Shown here: piece by piece, positions 35,427 to 48,508 of the stretch | Position numbering within the stretch: position 1 is the stretch's first letter | Layout: each line of letters starts with the position of its first letter | NCBI GenBank assembly: GCA_030268105.1 | Contig: BSDZ01000027.1 | Location: 623,001 to 687,000 of the forward strand | DNA length: 64,000 nucleotides | Direction of reading: 5' to 3' | Source of the DNA: Volvox africanus | Lineage: Eukaryota; Chlorophyta; Chlorophyceae; Chlamydomonadales; Volvocaceae | The notes under the pieces: model-generated | The model's input: the letters and a program-made list of their open reading frames with translations, nothing else | What the model was told of the DNA's origin: nothing | The model's database searches: none | Program-made: the position numbers and the translations under genes

Positions 35427-38067
35427 CTGTGAGATCGAGGGAAATACGGAATGTGGAATGTGGGACAAGGAGGTTGATATGACTTTGTGACCCAGATAGA
35501 AATCTGGGTCCGAAGCGTGAGGACCTCAAGCTTCGGATCTGGCAAGAAGGCTGGGACTGTGGAATGGCGGGGTCACGGCTTGACACTGGCGGCAAGAAAA
35601 GAGCAGAGGACACGAGTGGATATAATCACGAATGGATGAAGTTTCCTGAAACCTTTGTTGCGATATATTAATGCTGCTTGTATCCGCCTGCAAGTCGCGG
35701 TGAAAATTTATGCCCACATAATGACATCGCAAGAACGGTACACGAAAAACATCCGACATAGTCTCGGAAACAGGTCATTTTATAAAAAAAATTACAGTTA
35801 TCGGCATTCGTAAACTGATAGGACCACCAAGTCGAGCCCATGATGCGCCATCCATACCACTCTCCGTCGCCATCCTTGCTAGTGCTCGGTCCCATTGCTG
35901 TAAGTAGACGTCGGCATCACATAGCTTCTTATAATGAGAAAAACTAAGCATGCGGTTTTCCATGCCGGCTCGTCATGCCGTATAGGTCTCGCGTACTGGG
36001 CCATGGTCCCGCCTGCTTTTAACTACAACTACAAGATACCTTCCGGACAACTTCGTGAGATTTTGTCTAATGTATGTATGAGCAATTTTCATGGATATTC
36101 TGTCAAGAATAATACTGCCTACAGCGATTCGGACTTACCCCGGCGAAGCATTGTGAAGCTAGGAAGTAGTATAATGGCAGAGTTATTGACAAATTGCACT
36201 TTGTAATTGCTGGCTGAACAAAATCGTACTACCCAATGTGAGTATATGCAGTAAAATTGTTCGCCAACTTTTACCATAAACGTCTTCAGTACGGCACAAT
36301 CTGGCATGACTTTTTGCCCTAACCAACCACCCAAGCTAAATAATTTAGGTTTTCAACCTTTCTGGATAGCTAACGACTCCGTTGTAGTTAAACCACATCC
36401 TAAATATGTATATATCTTGCTTGCTATCTATACATATGTCTTGCTGTTAATCAAGCTGCGATACGATATTAACTATTCAACCTTATCATACATTATAAGC
36501 CCATGTGAAATTTTCTTTAATTTCGATGCTCGTCCTGTCGTCAGAATTCGCGAAGGTCTAACTGCCGGTGCTGGTTATCTTCAGCAAGAGCCGCAGCCAG
36601 ACTACAACTCAATTCAGCTGCAGATTATCTGCCTAACTTACCAGGGAGGTCTTTTGTCAGGTTTGAAAACTGATTGGAAACTTGGGGATAGCGGTACAGG
36701 GGGCCAGTAGCGGGCATCCCGGCCAAACTGGCCCCCGTTCTATTATACCACCGCGGCATGCAGAGTATATGGTACCAGCCGGGCATCAAAGCAATTGGGA
36801 AACCTTGCCTCCTTCTAAAAATTTTTCTTTTTCTAGTCGGCCTTTCCCTACATACCCCCATACATTTGTGGGTACATAACCGTATTCGTGGACATCCCCA
36901 TGATGAAGGTTTTTACAACAGCCATTGTAGTGGAGGAGGAAAAAGCGAAATAAAGAGGGTAGCATTGTGAGGGTTGCATTCTACAGCTGCATGCCCCGCG
37001 CCAAAAGCGAGTGTTCAAAATTTCCATTATTACAAACACGGCCCTCGGGTCCGTGTGCGTGTTGTCCTCGGGTACTCACTAAAGTGCCGTCACGCAACAT
37101 AGCGCAGTATCGGCCAGCGCCGTACTGCAACTGCGGCGAATTAAAGGCCTATAAGAACTCCCGGAGGTCAAACTAGGCACTGAGAGGCGGGAGCTGAGGA
37201 AACCATGACGATAAATGAACATACAAAAGACTTTGGAGGGAGTTGAGGGGATGTGGATGAGGACAGTTCTCGTGCCTGCTGACAGTACAAACAAATGTGC
37301 TCGTGCATCGTCATATGCACCAACGCCATCACTACCACCACCATCATCACCATTAATAGGAGTAACGATAATAACCGCTGATGCGCGATTTCGTTCCGCG
37401 CGCGCTCCTCCAAGTTTCACGCAGCCACAGCCACCTCCGCCCGGAGCTTCCTGACCCGACCGCGAAGGTTTCAGATCCTAAGATTCCTACGAACACACGT
37501 ACATACACAGATTCCAACCCCGAATATTCCCCTTACCCATCCCCTTACCCTCTACATACACGTACACATACACATTCACATACGGCCATACACACACACA
37601 CACACGCAAACAGCACCGCCAGGAGGGTATCCAGGTATCATCTGGATCACGTAATTGGCCCCCACATGCACCACCGTATGCTGCGCGTAAAAGCATGCAT
37701 GAATGTGCACGCCCGCACGCGCGCGTGTGTGTGTATTGTTGTTTTTGGACAATGCCCAACACCCACCCGGGGGAAATATAGGGATACGGAACTAAAAGAC
37801 TCTAAAAGGGCTGGAAAGGGGTCTGTGAATTTCGTCTGTGAATTGGGTGATCGTAGGCACAGTGCAATGCAAAAATAAAAAATGGCGTTACCTCTGACGG
37901 CGAAATCACCTTCATCTCAAAACACGTTTTCCATATCTCTTTCTCTCTCTCTCTCTTTCTCCCCTCATCTTTCATCTTCTTTCACTCTTATCCTCTCCGT
38001 GCCTTCCTGTCCATCTCTGCCGACCTGACTTTCTCTTTCTTTCTCTCTTTCCCTTTCCTCTTGCCCA
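35427..38067. other. 2.6-kb region, unresolved 5' exons and AT-rich DNA
   Basis: The missing 5' exon(s) of the gene at 33.0-35.4 kb should lie here. A minus frame at 35775-35963 (MENRMLSFSHYKKLCDADVY) and one at 35401-35613 are candidates, but neither offers a donor in the needed phase. A hairpin (36699-36736), CA-rich tracts (37550-37610) and a CT-rich tract (37930-38060) are the other contents. Confidence 0.4.
36699..36736 (+). repeat. 10-bp inverted repeat (hairpin)
   Basis: GGGGGCCAGT at 36699-36708 and its exact complement ACTGGCCCCC at 36727-36736, with an 18-nt loop, in AT-rich intergenic DNA. No T-run follows and no host gene is adjacent. Confidence 0.7.
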
Positions 38068-41000
38068 TCAGTTCCCGGACTGTACGGGTGAAGGGTTATA
38101 GCCGGGGTATGTGGGTGCGGGCATGTTCGTCATGTCAGGGGCGGGCCGCTCCGCCCATGAAGACACCAGGGAGGGCCGCATGCCGCCCGAATCCCGGCCC
38201 CCCGCCTGTTGGAAGCCCGCCGCCACCAAGGGGGGCGAGGGCACTGGTTGTGCCAGCGGCATGTCAGCCATCGATGCCGGCACGAAGGCGCCAGGCACAG
38301 GCGGAATCCTACCGTTCCCGTTTCCGTAATCGTACGGCATGGTGGTCCCATTGCTTGGCGGCTCCATCACGGGCGGCGGCGCTGACGTGGCTGGCGGAGG
38401 GGCAACGGAGGTGTCCAGGATGACCAGACGGCCGGCCTCGTCTGTGCCCCAACGAACCTGTCATGGCAGTTAAGGGGAAAGACCCAGGTGGCGGGGGGAG
38501 GCGGGGAGGCGCAGGGAGGCGGGTAATTGTCGTACTATGCGGTCCTCCGGACGGGCAAGTGCGAGTGCATCCCCATTTTATCAAACATAACAAATTATAT
38601 TTGTTGGAATGTGAGCAACACTCATATACGAAAGAATGTCAGAGCAAGTAATACGGCCCACGAGGGGCCGGGCGCTTTGCTGACTTCAACAATATTCATT
38701 ACATAAAAAATGTATTGTTAAAAAAGTGCAAATGTCATTATTCAAAAGTGCAGTCGTACAGATGTACAGTCGTACACCCCATTACCTGGTACATGACCTT
38801 GGTTACTGGGTGCGCCACCAGCTCTGCACCCATGGGGATCTGCAGCCGGGTGCCGTCGTCCATGGTGTGCTTCACCGAGGCGTGTCCTGAGGCCGTGGCT
38901 GCCTCCATCTCGGCCTTGCGGGCAATGTTGAGGAACACCTCCTCCAGGCTCGTCAGGCTGAGCTGCACGTCAGTGATGCCGAGAGAATCGCGACGAGCCT
39001 GGTGTCGGAGGGGGAGGGGACAAACGTGTCAGAGAGCCAGAGATGTATCTTGTCTGTCTGTGTCTGTGTATGTATATGTGTCTGTGTCTGTGTCTGTGTC
39101 TGTGTATGTGCATGCAATGAGCGTTGAAAGTTGAAAGTTGAGAATCATGGGAATGATGGGCGACTCCGTTAGTTCGTACGAACGGAATCTGTTGCGCCCC
39201 CCCACCCCACCCCATACCCCCTGTCACAACACCGGCCCCCTGCCCCACCTCCAGCTCTGCCAGGAAGCTGTTCAGCTGCGGCTCCTTATCCCTCGAGATT
39301 AAGTAGTGCATGTAGGCCTTGGACTCGTCGACGGGGGCCAGGCCCAGGCGGTCCTGAGGAGTGGAAGGGGGGTGGGGAGAGCGGGAAAACGACAAAACAA
39401 CGCGAGCTTCAGGGGTTTAGAGGTTTAGGGGTTTAGGGGTTAGGGGTTTTTCTTTTTCGTTAGGGATTATACGGTTGAAAGGTTTTAGTTAATTGTGGTG
39501 TTTCCTTCTCCCCTCCCCTCCCCTCCCTTCCCCCCCCCCGACAACACCGAGGTAAACCCGGAAAGCAACCCCCAACCTCCCTCAAACATCAAATCTCCGA
39601 AAGAACGAAGTAGCCACTCTTATGATTCAAGGCCTTCAAGGCCATGCAACCCCATAAGGCCCTCAAACCGGGGGCTCATAGGGGTGTGCTAATAAGGCAC
39701 TTAACCAAACCCCAGCTCATTCGGCCCACCTTCCATGATGCCCTCCTAACCCCCCCCCGTCATCTCTCCCCCATCTCCCCCCATTCTCCCCCCCTGTCAT
39801 TCCCCCCCTGTCATTTCCCTCCCCCCATCTCCCGCCCATCTCCCCCCCCTGTCATCCCCCCCATCTCCCCCCACAAAACCCACCACACCTGAAAGAACCG
39901 CTTCACACCAGCCACCCGCTGTTCCACCGCCGCCGGCGTGGTTGGTTCAGCGACCTCCGTAACCCCAGCAGCAGCAGCAGCAGCAGGAGGAGTTGCCAGG
40001 CCCTGATGCCCTGGTGCCCTGCCCGCCCTGCCGCTGCTGGCGGCCTTAGCCACGGAGACGACACTGACGGACAAAGTGTAGCCCGAGCCGAAGCGCTGCT
40101 TCAATCTGAGGCTGGTTCCGACGCAGCGCAGCTTCCCTCGCGCCATGATCGCGATGCGGTCTCCGAGAATGTCGGCCTCCTCCATCGAGTGCGTGGTCAG
40201 GATGATGGCGCGACCCGCCTTAGACTCCTGGATGATGTCCCAGACGTAGCGCCGAGAGATGGGGTCCTGTGCATAACCAGAAGAAATTGTTCGTTGGTTC
40301 TTGGGAGTTGGGAGTTGGGAGTTGGCGGTTTAAGGTTTTAGCGGTTTCGGGATTTGAGACCCCTACACTTACCAATTACCAATTACCAGTATGTGGAATA
40401 CTACATACATTGTATGTACACAACATAAGCCAACTATCAAAAGATCCCATTTCTTCACTTCCTGCCCTCGTCACGCGGCCGCTTAACAGATTCCAGCGCA
40501 TTAAGTTTTACAACTTTCAGTATCCAGTGATACAAATAGCAGGCGCTCGGGAGGGGGTTGCGGTGACCCGTGGGTCGGTCACTTTTCCTAATCCCCTCGC
40601 TCCCGGCTCATCTAAAATCGGGCCCCTGCCGCCATCCCACCTACCCCCAGGCCAATTCCCCACCCGACCCTGCTCACCATGCCGGTGGTCGGTTCGTCCA
40701 AATACACAATCCGCGGGTCCCCCAGCAGCGCAATTGCCACACTGAGTCGTCGCTTCATACCCCCCGAGTAAGCCCCAGCGCGCTGGTCGGCGGCGTAAGT
40801 CAGCTTCACCTTTTCCAGCAATGTAGCCACGTCACTAGCGACCTGAAGGAGAGGGGTGCAAAAGACCCATGGGGCTGTAGGATGAAGCGACAGACCCATG
40901 GGACAAAGAAACCCACGGGCGTCCAGGGAGGGGAGCAGTACCCCGTACCTTGCGGCGTGGCAGGCCCTTGACATGTCCATATATGGAGAGGTGCTCTGAG

Positions 41001-44000
41001 CCGTTCAGTTCGTTCCAGAGGATGTCGAATTGCGGACAAACGCCCATCTGTCCAGGGAGGGGGAGGGGGAGGGGGAGGGGGAGGGGGAGGGGGAGGGGGA
41101 GGGGGAGGGGGAGGGGGAGGGGGAGGGGGAGGGGGAGGGGGAGGGGGAGGGGGAGGGGGAGGGGGAGGGGGAGGGGGAGGGGGAGGGGGAGGGGGAGGGG
41201 GAGGGGGAGGGGGAGGGGGAGGGGGAGGGGGAGGGGGAGGGGGAGGGGGAGGGGGAGGGGGAGGGGGAGGGGGAGGGGGAGGGGGAGGGGGAGGGGGAGG
41301 GGGAGGGGGAGGGGGAGGGGGACACGAGTGCGAGTCAGTGCAGGGAAGACACGCGCCAGGGGCCGGGAAAAGGGGAGGGAGACAAACATCGAAAAGAGGA
41401 AAAGGGGCCGGGAAAGGGGTAGGGAGAGGAGGAGGGATATGAATAGTCGAGAGCAGGTACTGCTGTCAGGCAGCATAAGTAAGAGGCAGTGGGGGGAGAG
41501 AGCGGGGGAAGGGGAGTAGGATTGTTACGAGGGGAGATGCCCGCCTGTCGTCTGTACACATACACAGACACACATGGGGAACACATGGGGGCCCCCCTCA
41601 GGGCCCGCGCACCTGGGCCCTAATGCGGTCCAGTCCTCCAGGGTGGCTGATGGGCTCCTCGTACACGAGCGCCTCGCCACCGGTTGGGGGAATGGCGCCT
41701 GAGGGGGAAGGGGGGATGGTGAGGGGGGGAGGGTTTTAGGGTCGATAACCTTCACATCAGAAAAGAAGCGGTGGTACAGTTGCAAGTAGATTGAAGTGCA
41801 GTACAGTGCAGTAGATGGAGTGATGAGAGTATATGTGATGTGGTGCTGTGTGGTAGTGGTGATGTTAGCGGCAGTGGCAATTAGTCAGAGTGTCAGAGTG
41901 TCGGAATGTAGGACATGGGTACAACTTCACGAGCAGTTTGGGATATTGGGCGATATACGTCAACGAGGTCAAGAGAGGCGCCAGAGAGGGACGGCGTATA
42001 ATGAAATGAACAGGGAGGGGAGGGGGAGGGGAGGGGAGCTGGAAAAGCGGTGGAATCCAAAAGCCTACAGTTAGCCACGCCACCAAGTTTATGAGCAGGA
42101 TAGCGCATTTCTTTTCATACATACGATCGTTGCAATCTCCCCTTGTTGTTTCTGACAAACTGCATACACTGCGGGGAAACCCAAAACGGATGGAGAGGAC
42201 AGAGGAGGAGAGGACGCGTTTTGGGCCTTACCCGTCAGGCAGTTGATGGTGGTGGTCTTGCCTGCGCCGTTTGGACCCTGATGGGGTTTAGGGAGGGAGG
42301 GGAGGGGAGGGGAGGGGAGGGGAGGGGAGGGGAGAGGGGAGGGGAGGGGAGGGGAGGGGAGGGGAGAGGGGAGGGGAGGGGAGAGGGGGAGGGAACGGTA
42401 GAATGAGAAAAATGAGGTGGGGAGTGGAGGGTGGGCAGTTTGGGAGATCGTGGCAAAGAGGGAGGTGTTCCTTACATCGGGAACAACTAACACCAAACAC
42501 ACATAATGAGTCAGTTGCCATACACGCGCACACTTCACATACGATACACGTAAATACATTAAACATTTGGGAACGACAACACACTACTCACATGTTCATA
42601 TGTTAACATAAACATATGCGATTTTAATGCTTTTTTTATAGACATATACGCATTTACGGTTATAATTCAGGACCACGCATCCAATGAAAATACCCCAACC
42701 CCCAACCCCTAACTCCCAACCCCTAACTCTCCACCCCCGCTCATTCCCAAACCTCCATTCACGCACCAGCAGGCAGAACAGCTGCCCCTGCTCGATAGAA
42801 AACCAGGACCCCTTGATGGCCCAGAAGTCCTCCGTCTTCTCGCACGAGCAGCAGTCGCAGCAGCCGCAGCACTTGATAGAGCTGCCGAAGCAGCCGTTGG
42901 ATCCCTTGTACAGCTTGGTCAGTCCGTACACCTCAACGGCGTTCGTGGGGGTTTGTACACCGCCTGCGCCGCCCACCGACTGGAGCGACATGGCGCCGGG
43001 GCCAGAGTCTATAGCGGTAGGCCGGGGAAGGGGGAGTTGGGGGCGGGGCTTCTAAAAAACAATACTAAATACTCAATGTTAAATGAATATGTTATAAATA
43101 TGTCTTAAATATTCATTAAACGTTTAAAAATTATTTATATTTAAAATTATATTTATATTTATTTAAATATAAATATATGTATGTATGTATTTAAAAACGC
43201 TTTTTTTACTTCTGGCGTGAACTTACCACTCACCTAACCACATAAAAATGAATCTTCTTGGAGCCTCATTTTTCTAATGATGTACGATTGTACGAATCAC
43301 CTGGACCTGCACTTACAGCCATAGTACACACCGACATAGCATCCCTACCGGTGCGGTGCTGTAACAGGGCCTTCATCTTATCCTCCTCCGCCTTCACATC
43401 CTCGTCCAGTTCCGCAACTGCCGGTGGCGTCGGCCGATCGCCAATCCGTGCGGTCCTCCCTGGATTGGTGCTTTCCCGTACCGTTTTCAGTTTGTTCTGG
43501 ACGCGGCCGCAACCGGGGAACCAGTAGCTGGGGTACAGGAAGTAGAGGATGGGCCTGTATGTGCGTGTGCGTGTGCGTGTGTGTATGTGTATTGAGGGGG
43601 GAAACGGGGGAAGGCGAATAAAACGAAGAGAGGGGAAGAGGGGAGGGGAATAAGAGCGTGTGTGTGTAGTTGTTGTTGTTGGTGGTGGTGGTGGCGGCGG
43701 TGGTACGGGGTGGTGGTGGTGATGATCGGGTTGTTAAGGGTGTGGAGGAACGGAAAAACGCATGGGACAGAGGCTGCCATTTAGGTCCCCCAAATTGCAA
43801 ATATTATTATGGTTGTACAACCATCGCAAACGACAACGATCAACGGAAATTCTTGACACTAGAGCCTAGAAACGACATATTCAAGATAGAAATGGTGATT
43901 CCCTTTCAGTCTGGTTCAAATACATATATAAAATATATTATTTATTACATATCATATATTATATATACTAACAACATATTCTATTATTAAATAATATTAC

Positions 44001-47000
44001 AAAGGCCTTTTAAAGTAGAATCCTATATGTATGCCGTACTTGCGTACTCCAAATTCGTTGGGTACGATGTTGTCGAAGTAGATCGCCAGTACGAAGTAAC
44101 CGCCCCAGAGGGCCAACAGAATGCCGTAGATTGTGTTCAGGGACATGACGCACTGGAAGTCCTTGTACGTCGTCCGGCGGTCGTACGACGGCTGTTTATC
44201 TACGTCTTCGATATTTGAGCAGTACGACGATCGCTCATTCCAATTAATACCTGCAGTACAGATTTAGGGTTGCGAAGGTTTTGTCTTCCGAGGGAAAATG
44301 CATCGATGGATCAACGCAGGTAGGACAGAGCGGGGTGGGATGGTGTGTGTGGGGGGGGGGGGCGAACAGCAGGCTGGGATGGTGGGATGGCGCCAAGGCT
44401 GACGAAACCCCGGATCATTTGGGAACTTGGATATCTTTTTTTTCATTTCACTATTCCCTTTCTCATCATCTGCATTCTCTTTTTGAATGGCTCTTTTGGG
44501 TTTACTTGGGGTTTATTTCAATTCCCAAAGAAACACACACATGTGGACACACGCATACACATACACACACGAATTCAGCAGCCTTCTTCTCCCCCTCCCC
44601 CCCATACCTGGGTTGTTGCCGCCGGTCGCTGCCCCGAGATCTTTGAAGCCCTTCGCGAGCAAGTCCCAGGGGAAGAGCGAAAAGACGATGGTGATAGCCT
44701 TGTTGGCGGTGTAGTAGTAATCCGGAGAGTACGGCACATCAGAGAGTACGACAGCCTGCATGATCCAGCCCACGATGAAGACAGAAAATCCGACGTACAC
44801 TGCCACCTGTATGCCGGGGGTGAGGGAGGGGGAAGGGGCAGTGGAAGGGAGGGGGAGAGGGGTACACGCGGAAGGAGTGGTGTGGTGTGGTGTGGTGTGG
44901 GGGAGGTAACCCTTCTTGGGTAGTGAGACATGACCCCCCCTCTGCAGGTAGGTAAAGATGACCCAGATGATATGACGGGAAAAAGGACAAACAGACACCC
45001 ATACAGACAGATAGACCAAGAGACAGACAGACAGGCACAGTTAATCAATTACGTACACTAACCGCGTGGCGTACGTGCCTGTGTACGACGGATAAACGCC
45101 GCCAGCACCAATGCCAGTGAGCTCATCGCCAGCTGAAAGAGGAAGAACAGGAAGAAGAGGAGTCCGTAGTTGTTGTGGAGGAAGGGGTCGAATTGGAGGA
45201 TGAGGCCGTAGATGCAGATGGAGTGGGCGACGATGAAGGCCAGGGTGACCTCCCAAGCCCCCCAGGATAGCCAGTAGGCGCTGTCCGACATACCCATGGT
45301 ACGGAGGGCCTGAGGGAGGGGGAGGACAGGGGGGGTGTACGGCAGTGCAATGATTGTGATTATGATGATAATGATGGTGGTGGTGGTGGTGACGATAGCC
45401 ATGATAAGTAGGCGATGGACCCGATCCACAAAAGGGGGGACTGAGGGAGGGGAAGTCGAATATAACGAATATAACGGGAGAGAGGGGCTTAATAAGGCAA
45501 CAGGCCCATGGGACACAGGAACAACCACCGGAGGGAGGGTAAGCGGGGGCCGGTGAATGGCGGTGAATGGTACGGGGTGAGGAGGCTGCTCGTTTGGACG
45601 GGGACGCCCACCTGCTTGAGCCCCAGCTCCTTCTCCGCCACCACCACTCCTATCTGGATGACGAAACTGAACATGCAGGCGGCGAACACAAAGGGCCCGA
45701 GCACCTGACCCAGCACCGTTACGGTGGAGATGGTGGGGTGCGCGAACTCCTTCAACGCGGCCTCCAGCTGCAGGCCGGCGGCGAGACCGCTGGCGTTGGG
45801 GAGCTGGAGGAGAGGGGGTGAGGGGGTGATGGAGGAGGGGGAGAGGGGAAAGGGGATGAGGAGGAGGGAGGGGGAAGGAGGGGTTGAAACAAAAAAACAC
45901 ATTCCAAAACATTTCGTAAAGCATGAAAACGATAAAAACACGAAAGCACAAAAACACATGATGTGTGGGGGAAGAGGGGGGCAATACCCTAGTACAGTGT
46001 CTTATCCCCCCTTCTTTTTCTGCTTTGGCAGCTGTATCAGAGCCCAGTAACCGACCCAAACCCAACCGCCCTGCCACCTATTATATTGGTCGTACACATA
46101 CCCTGCCGCTTTCCTGAATTGATCCCGCCAATCCCGTCCGCGAACCTCTTTCACCCTTTCCCGCCATTCTAGTTTTATTTTGATTACGTCATTCACATTC
46201 ACATTGAAATTCACATTCCGCGGCCCCCACCGTCCGCACCAATCGAGCAGTAAAACCGCCGACTTACCCGGCTGTTTTTTAGTTGATATCGCGCGATTTC
46301 CCGATGTACGGCAGCTTGCAGCGGCAGTTGCATGAACTTGTTCGGGTGCTGAGAGCGGTTGGATGACAAACCAGGGAAGCCGAGACTCATATGAAAAACG
46401 AATATCGCACAGTGTACGATTCTAGCCACTATTAGGAGTCGCTCGTTCATTCTGCGTTCTTTGCTCCCCCCTCTCGTAACTTCCACGGTCATGGGCCGAG
46501 GGAATGCAGCCGGCGGTATTACGACAGCTACATGTGCCGTACAGGTTTGTGTCTCTGGCATACCCCTATGTTCCTTAGTTTCTTCGATTACCTTCGTATT
46601 CCCACAATTCCAACATCCTCCACCCATGGCCGTACACCCCTACCCCCTACCCCTTCCCCCAGTCCTCATCTATCCGCATCCCCCTCCCCCTCTCATCCGG
46701 CCGGCCCGCACCTGGTAGGTGCCCTTGAAGAATTTGCTCTGTGAGGGGGTTGCAGGGGTTTGAGGGGAGATGAGGGGGTTGATCGGAGATGAGGAAAGGT
46801 GAGGGTGGTGGTGGGGGATGTTGCAAAATGCTAGTACGATACGAAACCAGAAACCAGTAACCAGCGAAGTACGACAGAAAAAATACTTGGTTTCATTAAC
46901 AAGAAGAACAGGGACAAGGGCGATGAGGAAGACGTGTCGCATACACACACAGCTCCCCTCCCCTCCCCGTATTCCTGCCCTCCCTCCCTCCCCCCCTCGT

Positions 47001-48508
47001 GGAGGCGCACCGTCGTGTTGACTTGGATAATGAAGCCCTCGAGCGCAGATCCCGACTTCTCAAAGTGTACGGCACCGAGTACGGACTCGGGGTTGTCGAG
47101 AAGAAAGGACTGAATTGCGGAACGGTTTACGAAGCCTTTCACCGAAATCGGTTTGGGGTTGTTTGTTCGTACGGCTTGCATGATGGCCTGGGGGTGGGGG
47201 GGGGGGCGCCCCAAGGGGAAGCAGATGACTGGGAAGATAAGTGGCCGATAAAAGAAGAGAGATGAACGGGGTTGTGCGGAATCGAGAACTGGGGTTTCGG
47301 GAGTTGGGTTGAGGTGGGTAGATGTACGAGAAGATAGATCGATTCCCGGGTGCTCATCCATCATCCTTCAGCATCAGGAAGCCTTCAGACGCACTGTTGG
47401 TCGGGTGCTGGGTGTTATGGATTCAGTTAACTCCCATCCCCCACCCTAACCCAAACCCCCAAACCCCTTAGGCTAGCTAAGAAGCTCCCTTCGGCCTGCC
47501 GCTACTGCCGCTACTGCCTCTAATAGTGTGATTTGCTTACATCGACCGCCGTGTCGGGGGAGGGCTGATAGAGCACTTCCACACATCCCTTTTTGCCGCC
47601 GATGTAAATGTCCTGGAGGAGGAGGGGGAGGAGGAGGAGGAGGGGCAGAAGAAGCCGTCAGCAGAAGCACCGGCAGAAAACACCACAAGAAGCTGGAGTA
47701 CAGATCGCCATGTGACAGGCAGCAGCAGACGGAGCATGGGAGCAAAGACGTATGGGCGTGCAGAGGGAGCATTTCGGACGATACGCCACCGTCACCCTAA
47801 ACCCTAGACGCTCACGTCCACAGACGCATACACACACACACACTCCCCCTCTCCCTCTCGCTGGCGAGATGGGCAGCGCCAACCTTGAGCCCTTCTTCTG
47901 CTGCTTTCCCTTTTCCCCCAACCGCTCATCCCGCATTCCCGCTCCTTCACTTTTGTTCTGTCTAAACAATTCCTAACTTCCGCGTAATACAACCACCCCA
48001 TGAACCCTGATGTTGTTGTTGTTGTTGTGGTGGTGGTGGTGGTGGAGGAACTTATGCTGAATGAGTATTTGTTGAAAGTGAACTTGGGTGAGCGCATTTC
48101 AATAAGGGCTTCCCTCCTATCATAGCAGGAAAGGAGAAGCAGACTGACAGGGCTTCTCATTTCCTGTTTGGGGTTAGCCGCTTTGGGTTGCATGGGCGCC
48201 GTTGGTTGGCTGGGCTGCTGGTGCCACCCCCACCACCCCTTACCACCCCCACCACCCTGTAACGCGTACATACACATGTGCACACGAACACGTACCTCCG
48301 AACACTGCGGGATGGCGTTAATTAGCTCTGAATCGGGACTTTGAACGTCATCAAATGCCGAGCTGCTGCCGTCGTTCGCCTGGATTGCCCGATCGATCAC
48401 CAGCGCCAAAATCATGAACAGGAGCGGCGCCAAGATGCGGAGAATGGTGGCGCGACGGTTGCGCCACGCGATGAGCGCTGCGTTTAAATATAAGAGGGAA
48501 CGCACCAT
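38068..48508 (-). CDS. Half-size ABCA transporter, plant ATH type
   Basis: ATP-driven membrane transporter, lipid-type substrates by family. Nineteen exons: 48296-48508, 47541-47612, 47011-47187, 46712-46738, 46268-46348, 45612-45803, 45063-45309, 44608-44799, 44040-44250, 43349-43554, 42767-43008, 42232-42277, 41613-41698, 40949-41047, 40678-40842, 39889-40266, 39249-39353, 38786-38998, 38068-38457; 3342 nt, 1113 residues. Membrane part: one helix near residues 22-43, a lumenal loop, then about six helices to [11 protein letters not shown]. Nucleotide-binding domain: Walker [10 protein letters not shown] (near 621), Q-loop MGVCPQFD, signature [10 protein letters not shown], Walker [14 protein letters not shown], switch His [10 protein letters not shown] Cys cluster ([10 protein letters not shown]) precedes Walker A, as a shorter version does in plant ATH proteins. 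A TGA sits directly before the ATG. The 44799 acceptor has an alternative at 44806 that breaks frame. Confidence 0.93.
38614..38685 (-). repeat. Dispersed short repeat, copy B
   Basis: Reverse-complement partner of 30-95, located in the intron between the last two exons of the ABCA gene. The central GC-rich core differs only at CCCTGG versus CGTGG. Confidence 0.65.
39412..39450 (+). repeat. Interstitial telomere-like TTTAGGGG tract
   Basis: Consecutive GGTTTAGAGG, GGTTTAGGGG and GTTAGGGG units inside an ABCA intron, on the plus strand. Confidence 0.7.
41055..41322 (+). repeat. (GGGGGA)n hexamer array, about 44 units
   Basis: Near-perfect 6-bp tandem array in the intron between the ABCA exons at 41613-41698 and 40949-41047. 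In the sense strand of the gene it reads TCCCCC repeated and ends a few bases before the acceptor TGGACAG at 41048-41054. Confidence 0.97.
42294..42393 (+). repeat. (GGGGA)n array in ABCA intron
   Basis: About 18 units of GGGGA with GAGAG interruptions lie just upstream, in coding sense, of the acceptor of the Walker A exon (42232-42277). Confidence 0.93.

Noticed and set aside
36306..36710. 134-codon plus-strand frame
   Set aside because: AT-rich region, no motif, no splice support.
41005..41519. Long frames reading [19 protein letters not shown] or PLPLPL on both strands
   Set aside because: All are products of the hexamer array, open in several frames at once; the array lies in an ABCA intron.
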